Made by a program: the position numbers and the translations under genes. Under the pieces are notes generated by a model. That model made no database searches. It was not told the DNA's origin and was given only the letters and a program-made list of their open reading frames with translations. Below, in pieces: positions 44,646 through 53,520 of a stretch of 64,000 nt of DNA (position 1 is the first letter of the stretch; each line of letters starts with the position of its first letter). Origin of the DNA: Lachnospiraceae bacterium (GTDB taxonomy: Bacteria; Bacillota; Clostridia; Lachnospirales; Lachnospiraceae); NCBI GenBank assembly GCA_910575255.1, contig CAJTEM010000012.1, positions 1-64,000 on the forward strand, written 5' to 3'.

Positions 44646-45713
44646 TCAGATAACACTTGAACTATTACCGGTCACCACCAGCACGCCATAATGATCCGAT
44701 ACCACCGGATAATTCTCCCCGTTGCAGATCACGCAGGAGCTGAGAATGGGAACCCTCTCACTGCACCAGATATAATCCATCCTCATGCCTTCCTGACAGG
44801 CACTTCCGTCGTCGGGAGAATCTTCCTTTTCCGTTTTCGGGTTCTTCAGGACCTTTGTGTCTGACAGCCGCTCCCTCCAGCCGTCAATCACCTTTCCCAC
44901 CGTCACGCCACAGTCCCTTTCCCGGGCCAGGCAAAAGGTATCCTTCCACCCGCTTTCACTCACTAAATCATACCCCTGCCCAATAATACTGTCAAGACTG
45001 TTAAAATCCCCCATCAGCCAGACTGGCTGTCCTACATTACCGGCCTGGATGTTTCCAGATTCTGGCCTCTGCATATTTCCGGGTTCTTCATCCACGGTTT
45101 CTGATCTTTGCGCGTTCCCAGCCATCCTCAGATCACATCTGTCACCTGTTTCCGGAAGTTTTTTGTCAGAATCCGCCTCCTCTTCACCTGTCACTGCCCA
45201 AATATGCTTCTGCAGTCTTTCCCATTGCTTAACAAACGGCTCTTCCTCATCATCCCACCAGCCCATGTGCACAGTATAGAACCATCCGGCCTCTGTCTTT
45301 ATCCCCAAAATCCGGCGCGTCTTCCAGTTCCCATAATCCGCACACCCGCTGATCCGGAAAGAATCCACCTCCAGAATCGGATACCGGCTGAAAACAGCCA
45401 GGCCCTCATCATACTTTCCATACCCCAGCTTTGCCCCGACCCAGGTCCAGAAATACTCCGCCCCCTTCTCCCGCAAAAGCCCGGAAAGCCTGGCTGCATG
45501 ATTGTCCCGCCGGACCTCTCCCTCAAAATCCCGGCACCGGACATACCCGGACAATTCCGGCGGCTTCACCCGCTCTGCCGCCGCCGACTGATTCACCTCC
45601 TGCATAGCCACAATATCCGGCTTCTCCGCCAGCACCACATCCACAAACCGATGCAGCTTCTCCTCATAATCCGGCTCCTCCAGACTATGGGTGTTCAATG
45701 TGATCAGTTTCAT
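44646..45713 (-). CDS. Endonuclease/exonuclease/phosphatase family hydrolase
   Basis: A 355-aa EEP-fold protein. It has the N-terminal MKLITLNTHS, the metal Glu in VAMQEVNQS, the Arg/Tyr/His middle region GLAVFSRYPIL and YTVHMGWWDD, the WLMGDFNSLDS motif and the C-terminal SDHYGVLV. These are all catalytic EEP elements. A low-complexity insert (about 185-235, rich in E, N and G) separates two core strands. The ATG at 45713 follows GAGGGGGAGG. The substrate could be nucleic acid, phosphoesters or lipids; the neighbours (malQ and a sugar PTS) do not settle this. Confidence 0.85.
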   Translation of the reverse strand: MKLITLNTHSLEEPDYEEKLHRFVDVVLAEKPDIVAMQEVNQSAAAERVKPPELSGYVRCRDFEGEVRRDNHAARLSGLLREKGAEYFWTWVGAKLGYGKYDEGLAVFSRYPILEVDSFRISGCADYGNWKTRRILGIKTEAGWFYTVHMGWWDDEEEPFVKQWERLQKHIWAVTGEEEADSDKKLPETGDRCDLRMAGNAQRSETVDEEPGNMQRPESGNIQAGNVGQPVWLMGDFNSLDSIIGQGYDLVSESGWKDTFCLARERDCGVTVGKVIDGWRERLSDTKVLKNPKTEKEDSPDDGSACQEGMRMDYIWCSERVPILSSCVICNGENYPVVSDHYGVLVVTGNSSSVI

Positions 45714-45797
45714 AACCTCCCCCTCCTCATGAGAGCACATCTGAAGGCATTCTCTCATCCCTCAGCTGCGGCTCCCTCGACTTGGCCTCACAACTTT

Positions 45798-45966
45798 GCA
45801 GAATGTGAAAACCATCCTTTATGCATGCAAGCCCCTCAACTCCGCAGTGCATCTTCTTGTTTTCCTAACTGCGGAAAACAAGAAGACGGGCTTATCGCCC
45901 TATGGCAGAATGTGAAAACCATCCTTTATGCATGCAAGCATGCAACAGGCTGGTTTTCACATTCTG
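45798..45966. repeat. Cluster of direct and inverted repeats after the PTS gene
   Basis: A 35-bp block beginning GCAGAATGTGAAAACCATCC occurs twice in direct order (45798-45832 and 45905-45939). The second copy also pairs with TGGTTTTCACATTCTG (45951-45966), giving a perfect 16-bp inverted repeat. Between lies CTTCTTGTTTTCC / GGAAAACAAGAAG, a perfect 13-bp stem (45853-45885). The array can fold into one large structure and lies just after the PTS stop. Two direct copies only, so it is not a CRISPR. Confidence 0.75.
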
Positions 45967-45981
45967 ACGCACTGCTCACTA

Positions 45982-48255
45982 TCATAAGATATCATTGATA
46001 TCCGATTTCAGCACATCGGCCTTTGGCCCGTATACAGCCTGAATTCCAGTATCCTTCTTCAGAAGCCCCAGAGCGCCCTCCGCCTTCCATGCAGGCAGTT
46101 CTGCCACCTTCGAAGCGTCCTTCACCGTCACCCTCAGACGTGTCATACAGGCATCCACCAGAGTAATATTCTCCCTGCCGCCCAGCAGTGCAATAATCCG
46201 CTCCGCCTGGCTGTCGCCGCCCTTACCAGAACCTGAGCCGCTGCCGCCGGCTGACGTTCCTCCGTCCTCATCCGCATTTTCATCCGTATAATTCCCCAGA
46301 CGTCCCGGCGTCGCAAAATGCAGCTTGTCAATCATCACATAAGCCACCACATAACCAATGGCAAAGAACACCAGCACGCAGATCACAAAATTAATCAGAT
46401 CCCCTGCCAGCCCTGCCTTCACGGACATGGGCACCCGGGTAATAAACTCCAGATTGCCAAAGGAATGAAGCCTCAAATGCAGGATTCCTGCCATGGCAAA
46501 GGCACATCCCTGCAGAACCGCATAGACCGCGTACAATGGCAGTGCGCAGAACATAAACATGAACTCCAGCGGCTCCGTCACACCCGTCAGAAATACTGCC
46601 AGCACGGTGGAAACAAACATTGAACGGTAAGACTTCTTCTTATCTGCATCCACCCTGCGGTACATAGCCAGAGCAATTCCCAGCAAAAGCCCGGTAGCGC
46701 CGATCATCTGCCCCACCTTAAACCGGGCAGGCGTCACCGTTGTCATCAGATTGGTATAAGCCGCCATATCCCCGGCGTCCTTAAAGTTAATCAGATCCGT
46801 CACCCACGCCAGCCACAGCGGGTCCTGCCCAAACACCTGAGAACCGGCGTTGATTCCCGTCTGAATCGTATACGTGCCGCCAAAAGAAGTATAATTCATG
46901 GGAATCGTCAGCATATGATGCAGACCAAAGGGCAAAAGCAGACGCTCCAAAGTACCATAGATAAACGGCGCAAACACCGGCGAGGTGGAAGAAGAATTGG
47001 CAATCCACACGCCAAAGGCATTGATTCCTGTCTGCACCACCGGCCAGACCACTGCCAACACCAGAGAGATAATCACAGACCAGACAATCACCACCATGGG
47101 TACGAACCGCTTCCCGTTGAAAAATGCCAGAGCATCCGGCAATTTCCGGAAATTATAATACTTATTATATATCATGCCACCGGTAAATCCGGCGATAATT
47201 CCCACAAACACCCCCATATTCAGCGCAGGCGCCCCCAGCACGGAAGTGAAATATCCGTTTACCAGAATCTCCTGCCCGAACAGCGTATGCGTCACAGCCT
47301 CCGGGTCATTCAGCATAGCCGCCGTCACTCCGAAGATTGCACCCGTGATACAGTTAATCAGGATAAAGGCAATCACAGCCGCAAATGCTCCCCCGGCACG
47401 CTCCTTTGCCCAGGAGCCGCCGATAGCCACGGCAAACAGAATATGCAGGTTATTGATCACAGCCCAGCCGATATTTTCCATGGTGCTGCCGATCATGGCG
47501 ATCATATGCACATCCACCCCGGCCATCTGCACCAGCTTGCCAAGGCTGATCATCAGACCTGCCGCCGGCATAACCGCGATAACCACCATCAGCACCTTGC
47601 CCAGCTTCTGCAAAAAGTCAAAATTAATGGCCAGCTTCTTTTCCGGCTTCTGACCGGCTGCTTTGTCCGAAGCATTTCCCCCGGCACCACTTCCTGCCCC
47701 GGCGCTGCCTGAACCAGCGTTGCCTCCTGCCGCTCCCGCACCGCTGCCAGCAGATGTTCCGGCCGCCTCGCTGTCATCCGCCTCCAGCGTCACCAGCACA
47801 TCCTTCCCGGCTGTCACCGGGCCCTCCTGCCCCTTCAGCCTCTTTCCCTCCATGCCGCCGCATACCAGCACCGGCGTGATCGGATTGATCTGTCTCTCCG
47901 CCAGAAATGCCAGATCCACCTCTGCCACCAGGTCCCCGGCCTGTATCCGCTGGCCTGCCTTCACATGAACCTGAAAGCACTCTCCCTTAAGGGCCACCGT
48001 CTCCAGCCCCACATGAACCAGAAGTTCCACCCCCTCATCTGTGCGGAAGCCAAAAGCATGAAGGGTATCTGCCACAGAGGCCACCTCCCCGGTCACCGGG
48101 CTTACAATCCTTCCGTCCTCCGGAATCACTGCCATGCCATCGCCAATAATTTTCTGAGAAAATACCGGATCCGGAACCTGTTCCAATGCAACCGCTTTCC
48201 CGGTCACTGGTGATAGTATAACAAGTTCACTGCTGCTGTTTTTCCTGTCACTCAT
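45982..48255 (-). CDS. PTS sugar permease, IIA-IIC-IIB fusion
   Basis: A 757-aa phosphotransferase permease of the glucose/maltose superfamily. Order: a glucose-type IIA domain (about 10-150, His in VELLVHVGLETVALKG), a Gly/Ser/Ala-rich linker (about 165-205), a IIC membrane domain (about 210-640, starting LQKLGKVLMVVIAVMPAAGL), a second Gly/Ser-rich linker and a IIB domain (about 675-757, phospho-Cys in LVDACMTRLRV). This fusion takes up and phosphorylates a sugar such as glucose, maltose or another alpha-glucoside. The neighbouring malQ favours maltose. The promoter overlaps operator-like motifs shared with the lacI gene at 51143. RBS GAGGAGG. Confidence 0.92.
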   Translation of the reverse strand: MSDRKNSSSELVILSPVTGKAVALEQVPDPVFSQKIIGDGMAVIPEDGRIVSPVTGEVASVADTLHAFGFRTDEGVELLVHVGLETVALKGECFQVHVKAGQRIQAGDLVAEVDLAFLAERQINPITPVLVCGGMEGKRLKGQEGPVTAGKDVLVTLEADDSEAAGTSAGSGAGAAGGNAGSGSAGAGSGAGGNASDKAAGQKPEKKLAINFDFLQKLGKVLMVVIAVMPAAGLMISLGKLVQMAGVDVHMIAMIGSTMENIGWAVINNLHILFAVAIGGSWAKERAGGAFAAVIAFILINCITGAIFGVTAAMLNDPEAVTHTLFGQEILVNGYFTSVLGAPALNMGVFVGIIAGFTGGMIYNKYYNFRKLPDALAFFNGKRFVPMVVIVWSVIISLVLAVVWPVVQTGINAFGVWIANSSSTSPVFAPFIYGTLERLLLPFGLHHMLTIPMNYTSFGGTYTIQTGINAGSQVFGQDPLWLAWVTDLINFKDAGDMAAYTNLMTTVTPARFKVGQMIGATGLLLGIALAMYRRVDADKKKSYRSMFVSTVLAVFLTGVTEPLEFMFMFCALPLYAVYAVLQGCAFAMAGILHLRLHSFGNLEFITRVPMSVKAGLAGDLINFVICVLVFFAIGYVVAYVMIDKLHFATPGRLGNYTDENADEDGGTSAGGSGSGSGKGGDSQAERIIALLGGRENITLVDACMTRLRVTVKDASKVAELPAWKAEGALGLLKKDTGIQAVYGPKADVLKSDINDIL

Positions 48256-48300
48256 CGTTTTTCCTCCTCATTTTTTTACAACTGTATGCACTTATCACGC

Positions 48301-48343
48301 AATCGCTTGCATTAAATATATCTCGTTTGCACAGAGTTTGCAA
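48301..48343 (-). promoter_or_regulatory. PTS promoter overlapped by two operator-like sites
   Basis: On the minus strand -35 TTGCAA (48343-48338), a 17-nt spacer and -10 TATATT (48320-48315). CGTTTGCACA (48324-48333) lies in the spacer, and AATCGCTTGCATT (48301-48313) lies just after the -10. Both motifs recur upstream of the LacI regulator at 51005-51037, so repression by that regulator is likely. Confidence 0.7.
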
Positions 48344-48360
48344 CTATGTTTTTCCCATCT

Positions 48361-48708
48361 TTTCTCATTTCTCCATTTTCAACAAGCTGAAGTTTTCAAT
48401 TTTGTGCATATTGACGGCATTCCCCCAACATCTTTCTGCCTGTTCTTTCTCAGAAATCCCTCCACAGTTCAGGAAAATTCACCCGGCTATTTTCGGACAT
48501 TAAAAAGGAGATCCTGTACCGTTACCAGTTTACCCCGGATCTCCTCTGTGAAATCAGTGATTTAATTGCATCCAAAAACATAGTATTCAGCCATGAAGCA
48601 GTGGCATTGCTTGCCCAAAAGCTTATTTCTCTCTCCGGCCATGCGAGACCTGCAGAAGATCCTTCCCAGATGAGGAAGGTGCGGCGGGAAGCCGGATATA
48701 CCGCCAGG
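48361..48708 (+). other. Non-coding gap with a possible gene remnant and hairpin
   Basis: The 453-bp gap 48256-48708 holds the PTS promoter and then no intact gene. On the plus strand a frame without stops reads FSDIKKEILYRYQFTPDL, then LCEISDLIASKNIVFSHEA and VALLAQKLISLSGHARPAED. This has protein-like composition but no start or ribosome site. It may be a remnant. An inverted repeat GGAGATCC/GGATCTCC (48507-48544) lies inside it. Confidence 0.35.
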
Positions 48709-50148
48709 TCAGCCCTTCCCGGCTTTGCCTGCCTTCTTCTGCATGGACAAAAGCCTGTCCAGATACACAGACTTAAACTGCTTGCCCGCCAATGCCTGCT
48801 TCACAGGCGGCAGCTTTAAAATCGTTCCAAACACCGCTGCCATGGCACGATGATTGGCAAATGCCTGGTTATCAAAAATCAAATTCTGCAAAGTTCCCTT
48901 CTCAATCGCCTGCAAAACAAAACGATGCGTGCTGTTGACCGGCGTAATGACCTGAATCGGCCGGCGCTTCAGTTCAATGGCCTTTGCGGGACAATTCCTG
49001 GCACAGACACCGCAGCCCAGACAGATCTCCGTGTCAATCCTGGCATGCTTTTTCACTATTCTGGCACCAGAAATCCCCTGCGTCCCTGTCCCGCTTTCTT
49101 CGACTTCCTGCACCATATTTTCCGCTCTCCTGGCGGCTTGGGCCATATTCTTCTCTCTCCCGTCTTCCTGCCTTTCGGTCTCCCGTGTCTGCTCTTCTTC
49201 CATCTCCTCCTTCAGAGAAATCGCCAGAATCGGGCAGACCTTCGCGCACTTCCCGCAGCCCACACATTTCTCCAAAGACACCTCCGGAATATAGTTGGTG
49301 GTAGCCACCGGCTGCATGGGACTGAATCTCCGGGCCGCCTGCAAAGCCTCACAGCAGCACCCGCAGCAGTTGCAGATAAAAGCCGGATGCTCCCGCACAT
49401 TTTCCCCGATCTGCACCAGATTGCTGGCATAGGAACGCTCCAGGGCATCCATGGCCTCCTCCTTGGAGATCAGTCTTGCATACCCTCCATGCTCCGCCAG
49501 GGAACGTGCCACATTGTCAAAGGTCAGGCACACATCCCAGGGCGCGTTAATCTCACAGGGACGGCCGTTATGATACATCTTATGACGGCAATAGCAGGTG
49601 CCCAGTCCGATATACCGGGCCTCCTTTACCATATGCGTGGCTCGCTCATAATCCAGAATATGATTCATCTTGTCATTGGTCAGCACCGGCTCCTGGACAA
49701 AAACCCTTCCCAGCTTCGTCTCCGTGGCATAGAACAGATCTTTTACAAAATCCTCCTCCACATTCATATACTGATAATACAGTTCGCTCAGATATTTCTG
49801 GTCAATGTCCCCCCGGGTCCGCATCAGCGCAAACTCAATAAATCCGGCCATGGGCGGCGGCATTACAAACTGACGCTCCCCATGATAATCCGAATCCACC
49901 AGCAGCGCCTTGTCGCAAAGATGGTCTAAAAGCTTCTCTGCCTTTGCCTCTGTGGTCCCCCAAATCCGCGCCGCCCGCTTCAGCGTAAAAGGACGGACCG
50001 GCAGAAGGGCCACCCACTTGGCCTCCTTCTCCGTGTACAACACCTGAAGAATCTTATACAAGGTTTCTGACGGCGGCGCCCCTTGAGTAAACCAGTTAAT
50101 CCTCTCCTCCAGATTCTTATAAGCATCCCTTGTCGTTAAATGTCCCAT
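48709..50148 (-). CDS. 4Fe-4S dicluster protein with extra cysteine motifs
   Basis: A 479-aa cytoplasmic iron-sulfur protein. Two C-terminal ferredoxin motifs are visible, CVGCGKCAKVCP and CLGCGVCARNCP, separated by a variable Glu-rich loop. Two more cysteine clusters lie in the middle: GLGTCYCRHKMYHNGRPC and FICNCCGCCCEAL. The N-terminal part resembles a winged-helix segment (FTLKRAARIWGTTEAKAEKLLDHL). The ATG at 50148 follows AGGAGGGGC; the ORF extends 18 codons upstream. It begins 16 bp after the DUF554 gene and is likely co-transcribed. Probably an electron-transfer or redox-sensing protein; the partner is unknown. Confidence 0.85.
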   Translation of the reverse strand: MGHLTTRDAYKNLEERINWFTQGAPPSETLYKILQVLYTEKEAKWVALLPVRPFTLKRAARIWGTTEAKAEKLLDHLCDKALLVDSDYHGERQFVMPPPMAGFIEFALMRTRGDIDQKYLSELYYQYMNVEEDFVKDLFYATETKLGRVFVQEPVLTNDKMNHILDYERATHMVKEARYIGLGTCYCRHKMYHNGRPCEINAPWDVCLTFDNVARSLAEHGGYARLISKEEAMDALERSYASNLVQIGENVREHPAFICNCCGCCCEALQAARRFSPMQPVATTNYIPEVSLEKCVGCGKCAKVCPILAISLKEEMEEEQTRETERQEDGREKNMAQAARRAENMVQEVEESGTGTQGISGARIVKKHARIDTEICLGCGVCARNCPAKAIELKRRPIQVITPVNSTHRFVLQAIEKGTLQNLIFDNQAFANHRAMAAVFGTILKLPPVKQALAGKQFKSVYLDRLLSMQKKAGKAGKG

Positions 50149-50164
50149 AATGCCCCTCCTTTTC

Positions 50165-50893
50165 TCATCCCAGAAGCGGTGCCGCAAAAGCAGTCCAAAC
50201 ATAGCTGATTGGCATCACCAGCACCATGGCCGGTATCATCTCCGCCACAGGAAACTCCTTCACTTTGATCATGCGGAATCCTGTAGCCAGAAGCAGGATT
50301 CCGCCGCAAGCTTTAAAATCCGCAATCATCGCCTCGCTGCAAAAAGGAATAATCAGTCCTGCCAGCCCAAATAACGCCAGAAAAATCACACACTGCGGCA
50401 CGGCAATAAAAGCCGTAGTCAATCCCAGGGTACAGGAGAAAATCATCGCTGTAGGCAAATCCAGAACGGTTTTCGCCAGCAGAATACTATGATCTCCAGT
50501 CATACCCGATACCATACTCCCATAGATACCTGTGCCGCTGGCACAAAAAAGAACAATGCAGGTGACCAGTACACTCTGATAATCCTCCGCCTGCTTCTTT
50601 GCGCCTGCTCCCGTCAGCTTCGAAATTCCCCGTTCCATCCACATGGCTCCAGCCGAAATTCTCTCTCCCATATGAACCGCCAGACCAAAAACCGTCCCCA
50701 AAATCACGGACAAAATCACCGCCGGCATATTCTTCATTAAGACAATCGAACTGATCCCCATTGCCATGGCACATGCACCAAAGGTCGTATTCAAATTCGC
50801 CTTAAAACTTTCACTGAACTTAGGACCAAGTTTCATCCCCAGCAGCCCCCCGATGAAAATCGAAAATGCATTAGCCAAAATCCCTATCGGCAT
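50165..50893 (-). CDS. DUF554 integral membrane protein
   Basis: About 242 aa, in the DUF554 (YdfK-like) family of membrane proteins, with no known transport substrate. The N-terminus MPIGILANAFSIFIGGLLGM is typical, so I chose the ATG at 50893, about 9 nt after GAGGGGG; M residues at 50902 and 50923 are alternatives. About seven hydrophobic segments run through the protein, including GHTAFIAVPQCVIFLALF-like stretches in the second half. The frame contains GPKFSESFKANLNTTFGACAMAMG, a conserved block. It is paired with the Fe-S protein gene 16 bp downstream. Confidence 0.85.
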   Translation of the reverse strand: MPIGILANAFSIFIGGLLGMKLGPKFSESFKANLNTTFGACAMAMGISSIVLMKNMPAVILSVILGTVFGLAVHMGERISAGAMWMERGISKLTGAGAKKQAEDYQSVLVTCIVLFCASGTGIYGSMVSGMTGDHSILLAKTVLDLPTAMIFSCTLGLTTAFIAVPQCVIFLALFGLAGLIIPFCSEAMIADFKACGGILLLATGFRMIKVKEFPVAEMIPAMVLVMPISYVWTAFAAPLLG

Positions 50894-50942
50894 ATCTCCC
50901 ATCCCCCTCTCTTTATCCATCATACATCAACCAGAAATATTT

Positions 50943-50985
50943 TAAGGTCTTTTGCCCCACTCTGATACCGGATTGCTCCCTTCAA
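50943..50985. repeat. Partial copy of the GGGTCAAAAGACC-type repeat
   Basis: AAGGTCTTTTGCCCCACTCTG followed by ATACCGGATTGCTCCC is the reverse complement, with few changes, of the end of the repeat at 36091-36135. Confidence 0.55.
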
Positions 50986-51004
50986 GGTATACTTCCCGGA
51001 TTGC

Positions 51005-51037
51005 AAACGCTTGCGTTTACCGTGATACGTTTGCACA
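51005..51037. promoter_or_regulatory. Operator-like sites upstream of the LacI gene
   Basis: AAACGCTTGCGTTT (51005-51018) is a perfect 14-bp palindrome, and CGTTTGCACA follows at 51028-51037. Versions of both flank the PTS promoter at 48301-48333, with similar spacing. Autoregulation plus PTS control by the 51143 gene product is the simplest reading. Confidence 0.65.
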
Positions 51038-51142
51038 ATTCTGTTGACTTCATTCAATATTTCCACTAAAATATATTTCATGATGATGAAATCTGTTCAT
51101 TTTTCTGCGAAAATAGCTACATAAAATCCAGGAGGTTTTCCC

Positions 51143-52165
51143 ATGGCTGTCACCATCAAAGACGTCGCGGCGCTGGCGGGGGTTTCCCCCTCCACGGTTT
51201 CCCGCACCTGCAAGGACAATCCGTCCATCAGCGAAGAGACCAAGGAACGGGTACGCCGCGCCATGGCCCAGCTTGGTTATGAGCCCAATTTCCAGGCCAG
51301 TAACCTTGCCTCCCAGAACTCCAGGACCATAGGCATCATCCTTCCCACCTCGGCCCGGGACGCTTATGAGAATCCTTTCTATCTGGAAGCTATCCGGGGA
51401 ATCAGCCAGTTCTGCAATCATCGCCAGTATATCAACACGGTCATCACAGGCAAGGATGAAGACGAGGTCCTTCAGGCCATGCGCACCATGACCCGCAGCG
51501 GTCAGGTGGACGGCTTTATCGTCCTTTACTCCAAGCAGCAGGACCCGGTGATCGATTATCTCTGCAACGAAGGACTGTTATATGTCCTGATCGGCAAGGC
51601 CTACCAGTTCGCCAACCAGACCATCTATATTGATAACGATAATCTTCTGGCCGGCCAGGAGGCCACGGAATATCTTTGCCAGTTAGGACACCGGAAGATC
51701 GCTTATTTAGGCAGCGACAGCAGCCTGATGTTCTCCGCCGACCGCAAATCCGGCTACCAGACTGCCCTGCTGCGGCATGGGCTTCCCCTGCGGGAGGACT
51801 ACTGCGTGGAGGTTCCTTCCATTCCCAGAGATGGGGATCTCCTCATCCACCGTCTGCTTCAGAGCGATGACCGCCCCACCGCCATCATCGTCAGCGACGA
51901 CATCCTGGCAGTGGCCCTGGAACGCTCCTGCATTGCAGTCGGCCTCTCCATTCCGGAAGACCTGTCCATTATTTCCTTCAACAACTCCCTGTTTGCCCGG
52001 CTCACCTCCCCCCAGCTTACCTCCATTGACATCAATTCCTGCCAGCTGGGAATCGAGGCCGCCTCTCAGATGATCAACCATATCGAGAATCCAAATCTTT
52101 TGGCCACCAAAATCATCGTGCCTCACTATCTGATCGAGCGTGACAGCTGCCGGCAGATCAGCTAA
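51143..52165 (+). CDS. LacI-family regulator, probable PTS/maltose repressor
   Basis: A 340-aa LacI/GalR regulator. The HTH is VTIKDVAALAGVSPSTVSRTC and the hinge area GYEPNFQASNLASQNSRTIG. The core has IGIILPTSARDAYENPFYLE, GHRKIAYLGSD, DRPTAIIVSDDILAVALERSC and FNNSLFARLTSPQLTSIDIN, all characteristic and similar to MalR-type proteins. The ATG follows AGGAGG. Shared motifs upstream of itself and the PTS gene support control of that permease. The ligand is not known. Confidence 0.9.
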   Translation: MAVTIKDVAALAGVSPSTVSRTCKDNPSISEETKERVRRAMAQLGYEPNFQASNLASQNSRTIGIILPTSARDAYENPFYLEAIRGISQFCNHRQYINTVITGKDEDEVLQAMRTMTRSGQVDGFIVLYSKQQDPVIDYLCNEGLLYVLIGKAYQFANQTIYIDNDNLLAGQEATEYLCQLGHRKIAYLGSDSSLMFSADRKSGYQTALLRHGLPLREDYCVEVPSIPRDGDLLIHRLLQSDDRPTAIIVSDDILAVALERSCIAVGLSIPEDLSIISFNNSLFARLTSPQLTSIDINSCQLGIEAASQMINHIENPNLLATKIIVPHYLIERDSCRQIS

Positions 52166-52176
52166 TCCCCCTGTCT

Positions 52177-52227
52177 GCACAGCATCCGGGCAAAGACATC
52201 ACAGAATCGTTTTTCCGGATGCTGTGC
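52177..52227. repeat. 13-bp inverted repeat at the lacI/M20 junction
   Basis: GCACAGCATCCGG and CCGGATGCTGTGC are perfect complements separated by 25 nt. The right arm encodes the C-terminus of the M20 peptidase. No T-tract follows the arms, so this may act as a structural barrier between the convergent genes, not a typical terminator. Confidence 0.6.
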
Positions 52228-53401
52228 AATACCGTGCCAGCGTCCCCATAGCCACCAGCATCCCTTCCCTCATACTCTCAATCTCCATCCATTCTTCCCG
52301 GGTATGCTCCAGGCCTCCCCGGACGGTTCCGAACGTATTCGCCGGAATTCCCTCTGACAAAGGGATATTGGCGTCTGTGGACCCCGCCCTCACCGTCACT
52401 GTCCCTGAAATGCAGGATTCTATCAGATCCACATTGACTCTCGTCAGTTCCTCCAGCCTCTTCTCATTCACCGGCCCATTCCCCGGACGGACCCCGAGCA
52501 CCTCAACCGTAATCTCTTTACCGAAATTTTTCCCGGAGGCTCTTTTCCTACAGACAGCCTCCCGGTTCCCGTCCTCCTGCCATTTCCGAATCACTGCCCG
52601 GAACCGCTCTTCCATCTCCTTCAGGCATTCCTGAGAAGCAGAACGGAATTCATACAGCATACTTGCACTCTGTGCGATGGAATTGACCGTTGTGCCTCCC
52701 TCTATGGTCCCCACATTATACGTCGTCTTTTCCCCGAAGGGCGGCTCAATCTGATACAGATCATGGATGATCTCTGCCAGCACGGCGATTGCATTCTCCC
52801 GCCCGAAATCCGAATAAGAATGTCCTCCCCGGACGTTCACACTTACCCGGTAGCGATAAGAGCCCACAGCCCGGTTGACACACTCCCCCAGAACCCCGTC
52901 AAAAGAAATCCACTCCCGGATCCTGCTCCCGTAATCCTTATAGATCTGACGGCTTCCTTTCAGATTCCCCAGTCCCTCCTCACAGGAATTGGCAACCACA
53001 AGCAAGGTAGTCTCCGGGCACAGCCCCTGCTCCAGAACATATTTCGCAGCCATCATAAGATTCACCAGATTCGCCGTATCATCCCCGATTCCCGGAGCAT
53101 AAAGACATCCGTTCTCTTCTCTTAAGGGAAGCATGGTCTCATCGGGAAAAACCACATCCATATGCGCCATAATCACGGTCACCGACTCCGTATCCTTGCC
53201 TTTCATACGGCAGACCACGTTTTTCGCCTCATCCACATACACATCCTCTGCCCCCTGATCCCCGAACCAATTCCGACAGAACTCCACCCTCTGATCCTCC
53301 TTGTGGGACGGTGCCGGAATCCGTCCCAGTGTGCGCAGCAGCCGGACTGCCTCCTCAAAATGTTCCTCCATGTATTGTTTTCGCTTTTCCTGATCTGTCA
53401 T
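52199..53401 (-). CDS. M20 family metallopeptidase
   Basis: A 400-aa zinc amidohydrolase/peptidase of the M20 (ArgE/DapE/PepT) family. It has VTVIMAHMDVVFPDE (first metal His and following Asp), APGIGDDTANLVNL with the bridging Asp, ANSCEEGLGNLKGS with the catalytic Glu pair, and GGHSYSDFGRENA at the start of the dimerisation domain. The C-terminal GGLEHTREEWMEIESM carries the last metal His. It is convergent with the LacI gene; the last codons lie within an inverted repeat (52177-52227). Substrate not determined. Confidence 0.88.
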   Translation of the reverse strand: MTDQEKRKQYMEEHFEEAVRLLRTLGRIPAPSHKEDQRVEFCRNWFGDQGAEDVYVDEAKNVVCRMKGKDTESVTVIMAHMDVVFPDETMLPLREENGCLYAPGIGDDTANLVNLMMAAKYVLEQGLCPETTLLVVANSCEEGLGNLKGSRQIYKDYGSRIREWISFDGVLGECVNRAVGSYRYRVSVNVRGGHSYSDFGRENAIAVLAEIIHDLYQIEPPFGEKTTYNVGTIEGGTTVNSIAQSASMLYEFRSASQECLKEMEERFRAVIRKWQEDGNREAVCRKRASGKNFGKEITVEVLGVRPGNGPVNEKRLEELTRVNVDLIESCISGTVTVRAGSTDANIPLSEGIPANTFGTVRGGLEHTREEWMEIESMREGMLVAMGTLARYCTASGKTIL

Positions 53402-53520
53402 TTTCTGTTCCTCCCCATTGACTAAAGAGTGCTCCCAAACACCTCATATCCGCTCCATTTTCTCCGAAAAACGTCTCCTTTCCGGTGTCTGGCGCTTGTA
53501 TCAAACATATTCTACCACAT

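Noticed and set aside
43062-44660. Plus-strand 614-codon frame opposite malQ
   Set aside because: It is fully antisense to a clear 4-alpha-glucanotransferase and has shadow-like composition.
45798-45939. Possible CRISPR array
   Set aside because: Only two direct copies are present, the spacing contains a perfect hairpin, and no cas genes are near.
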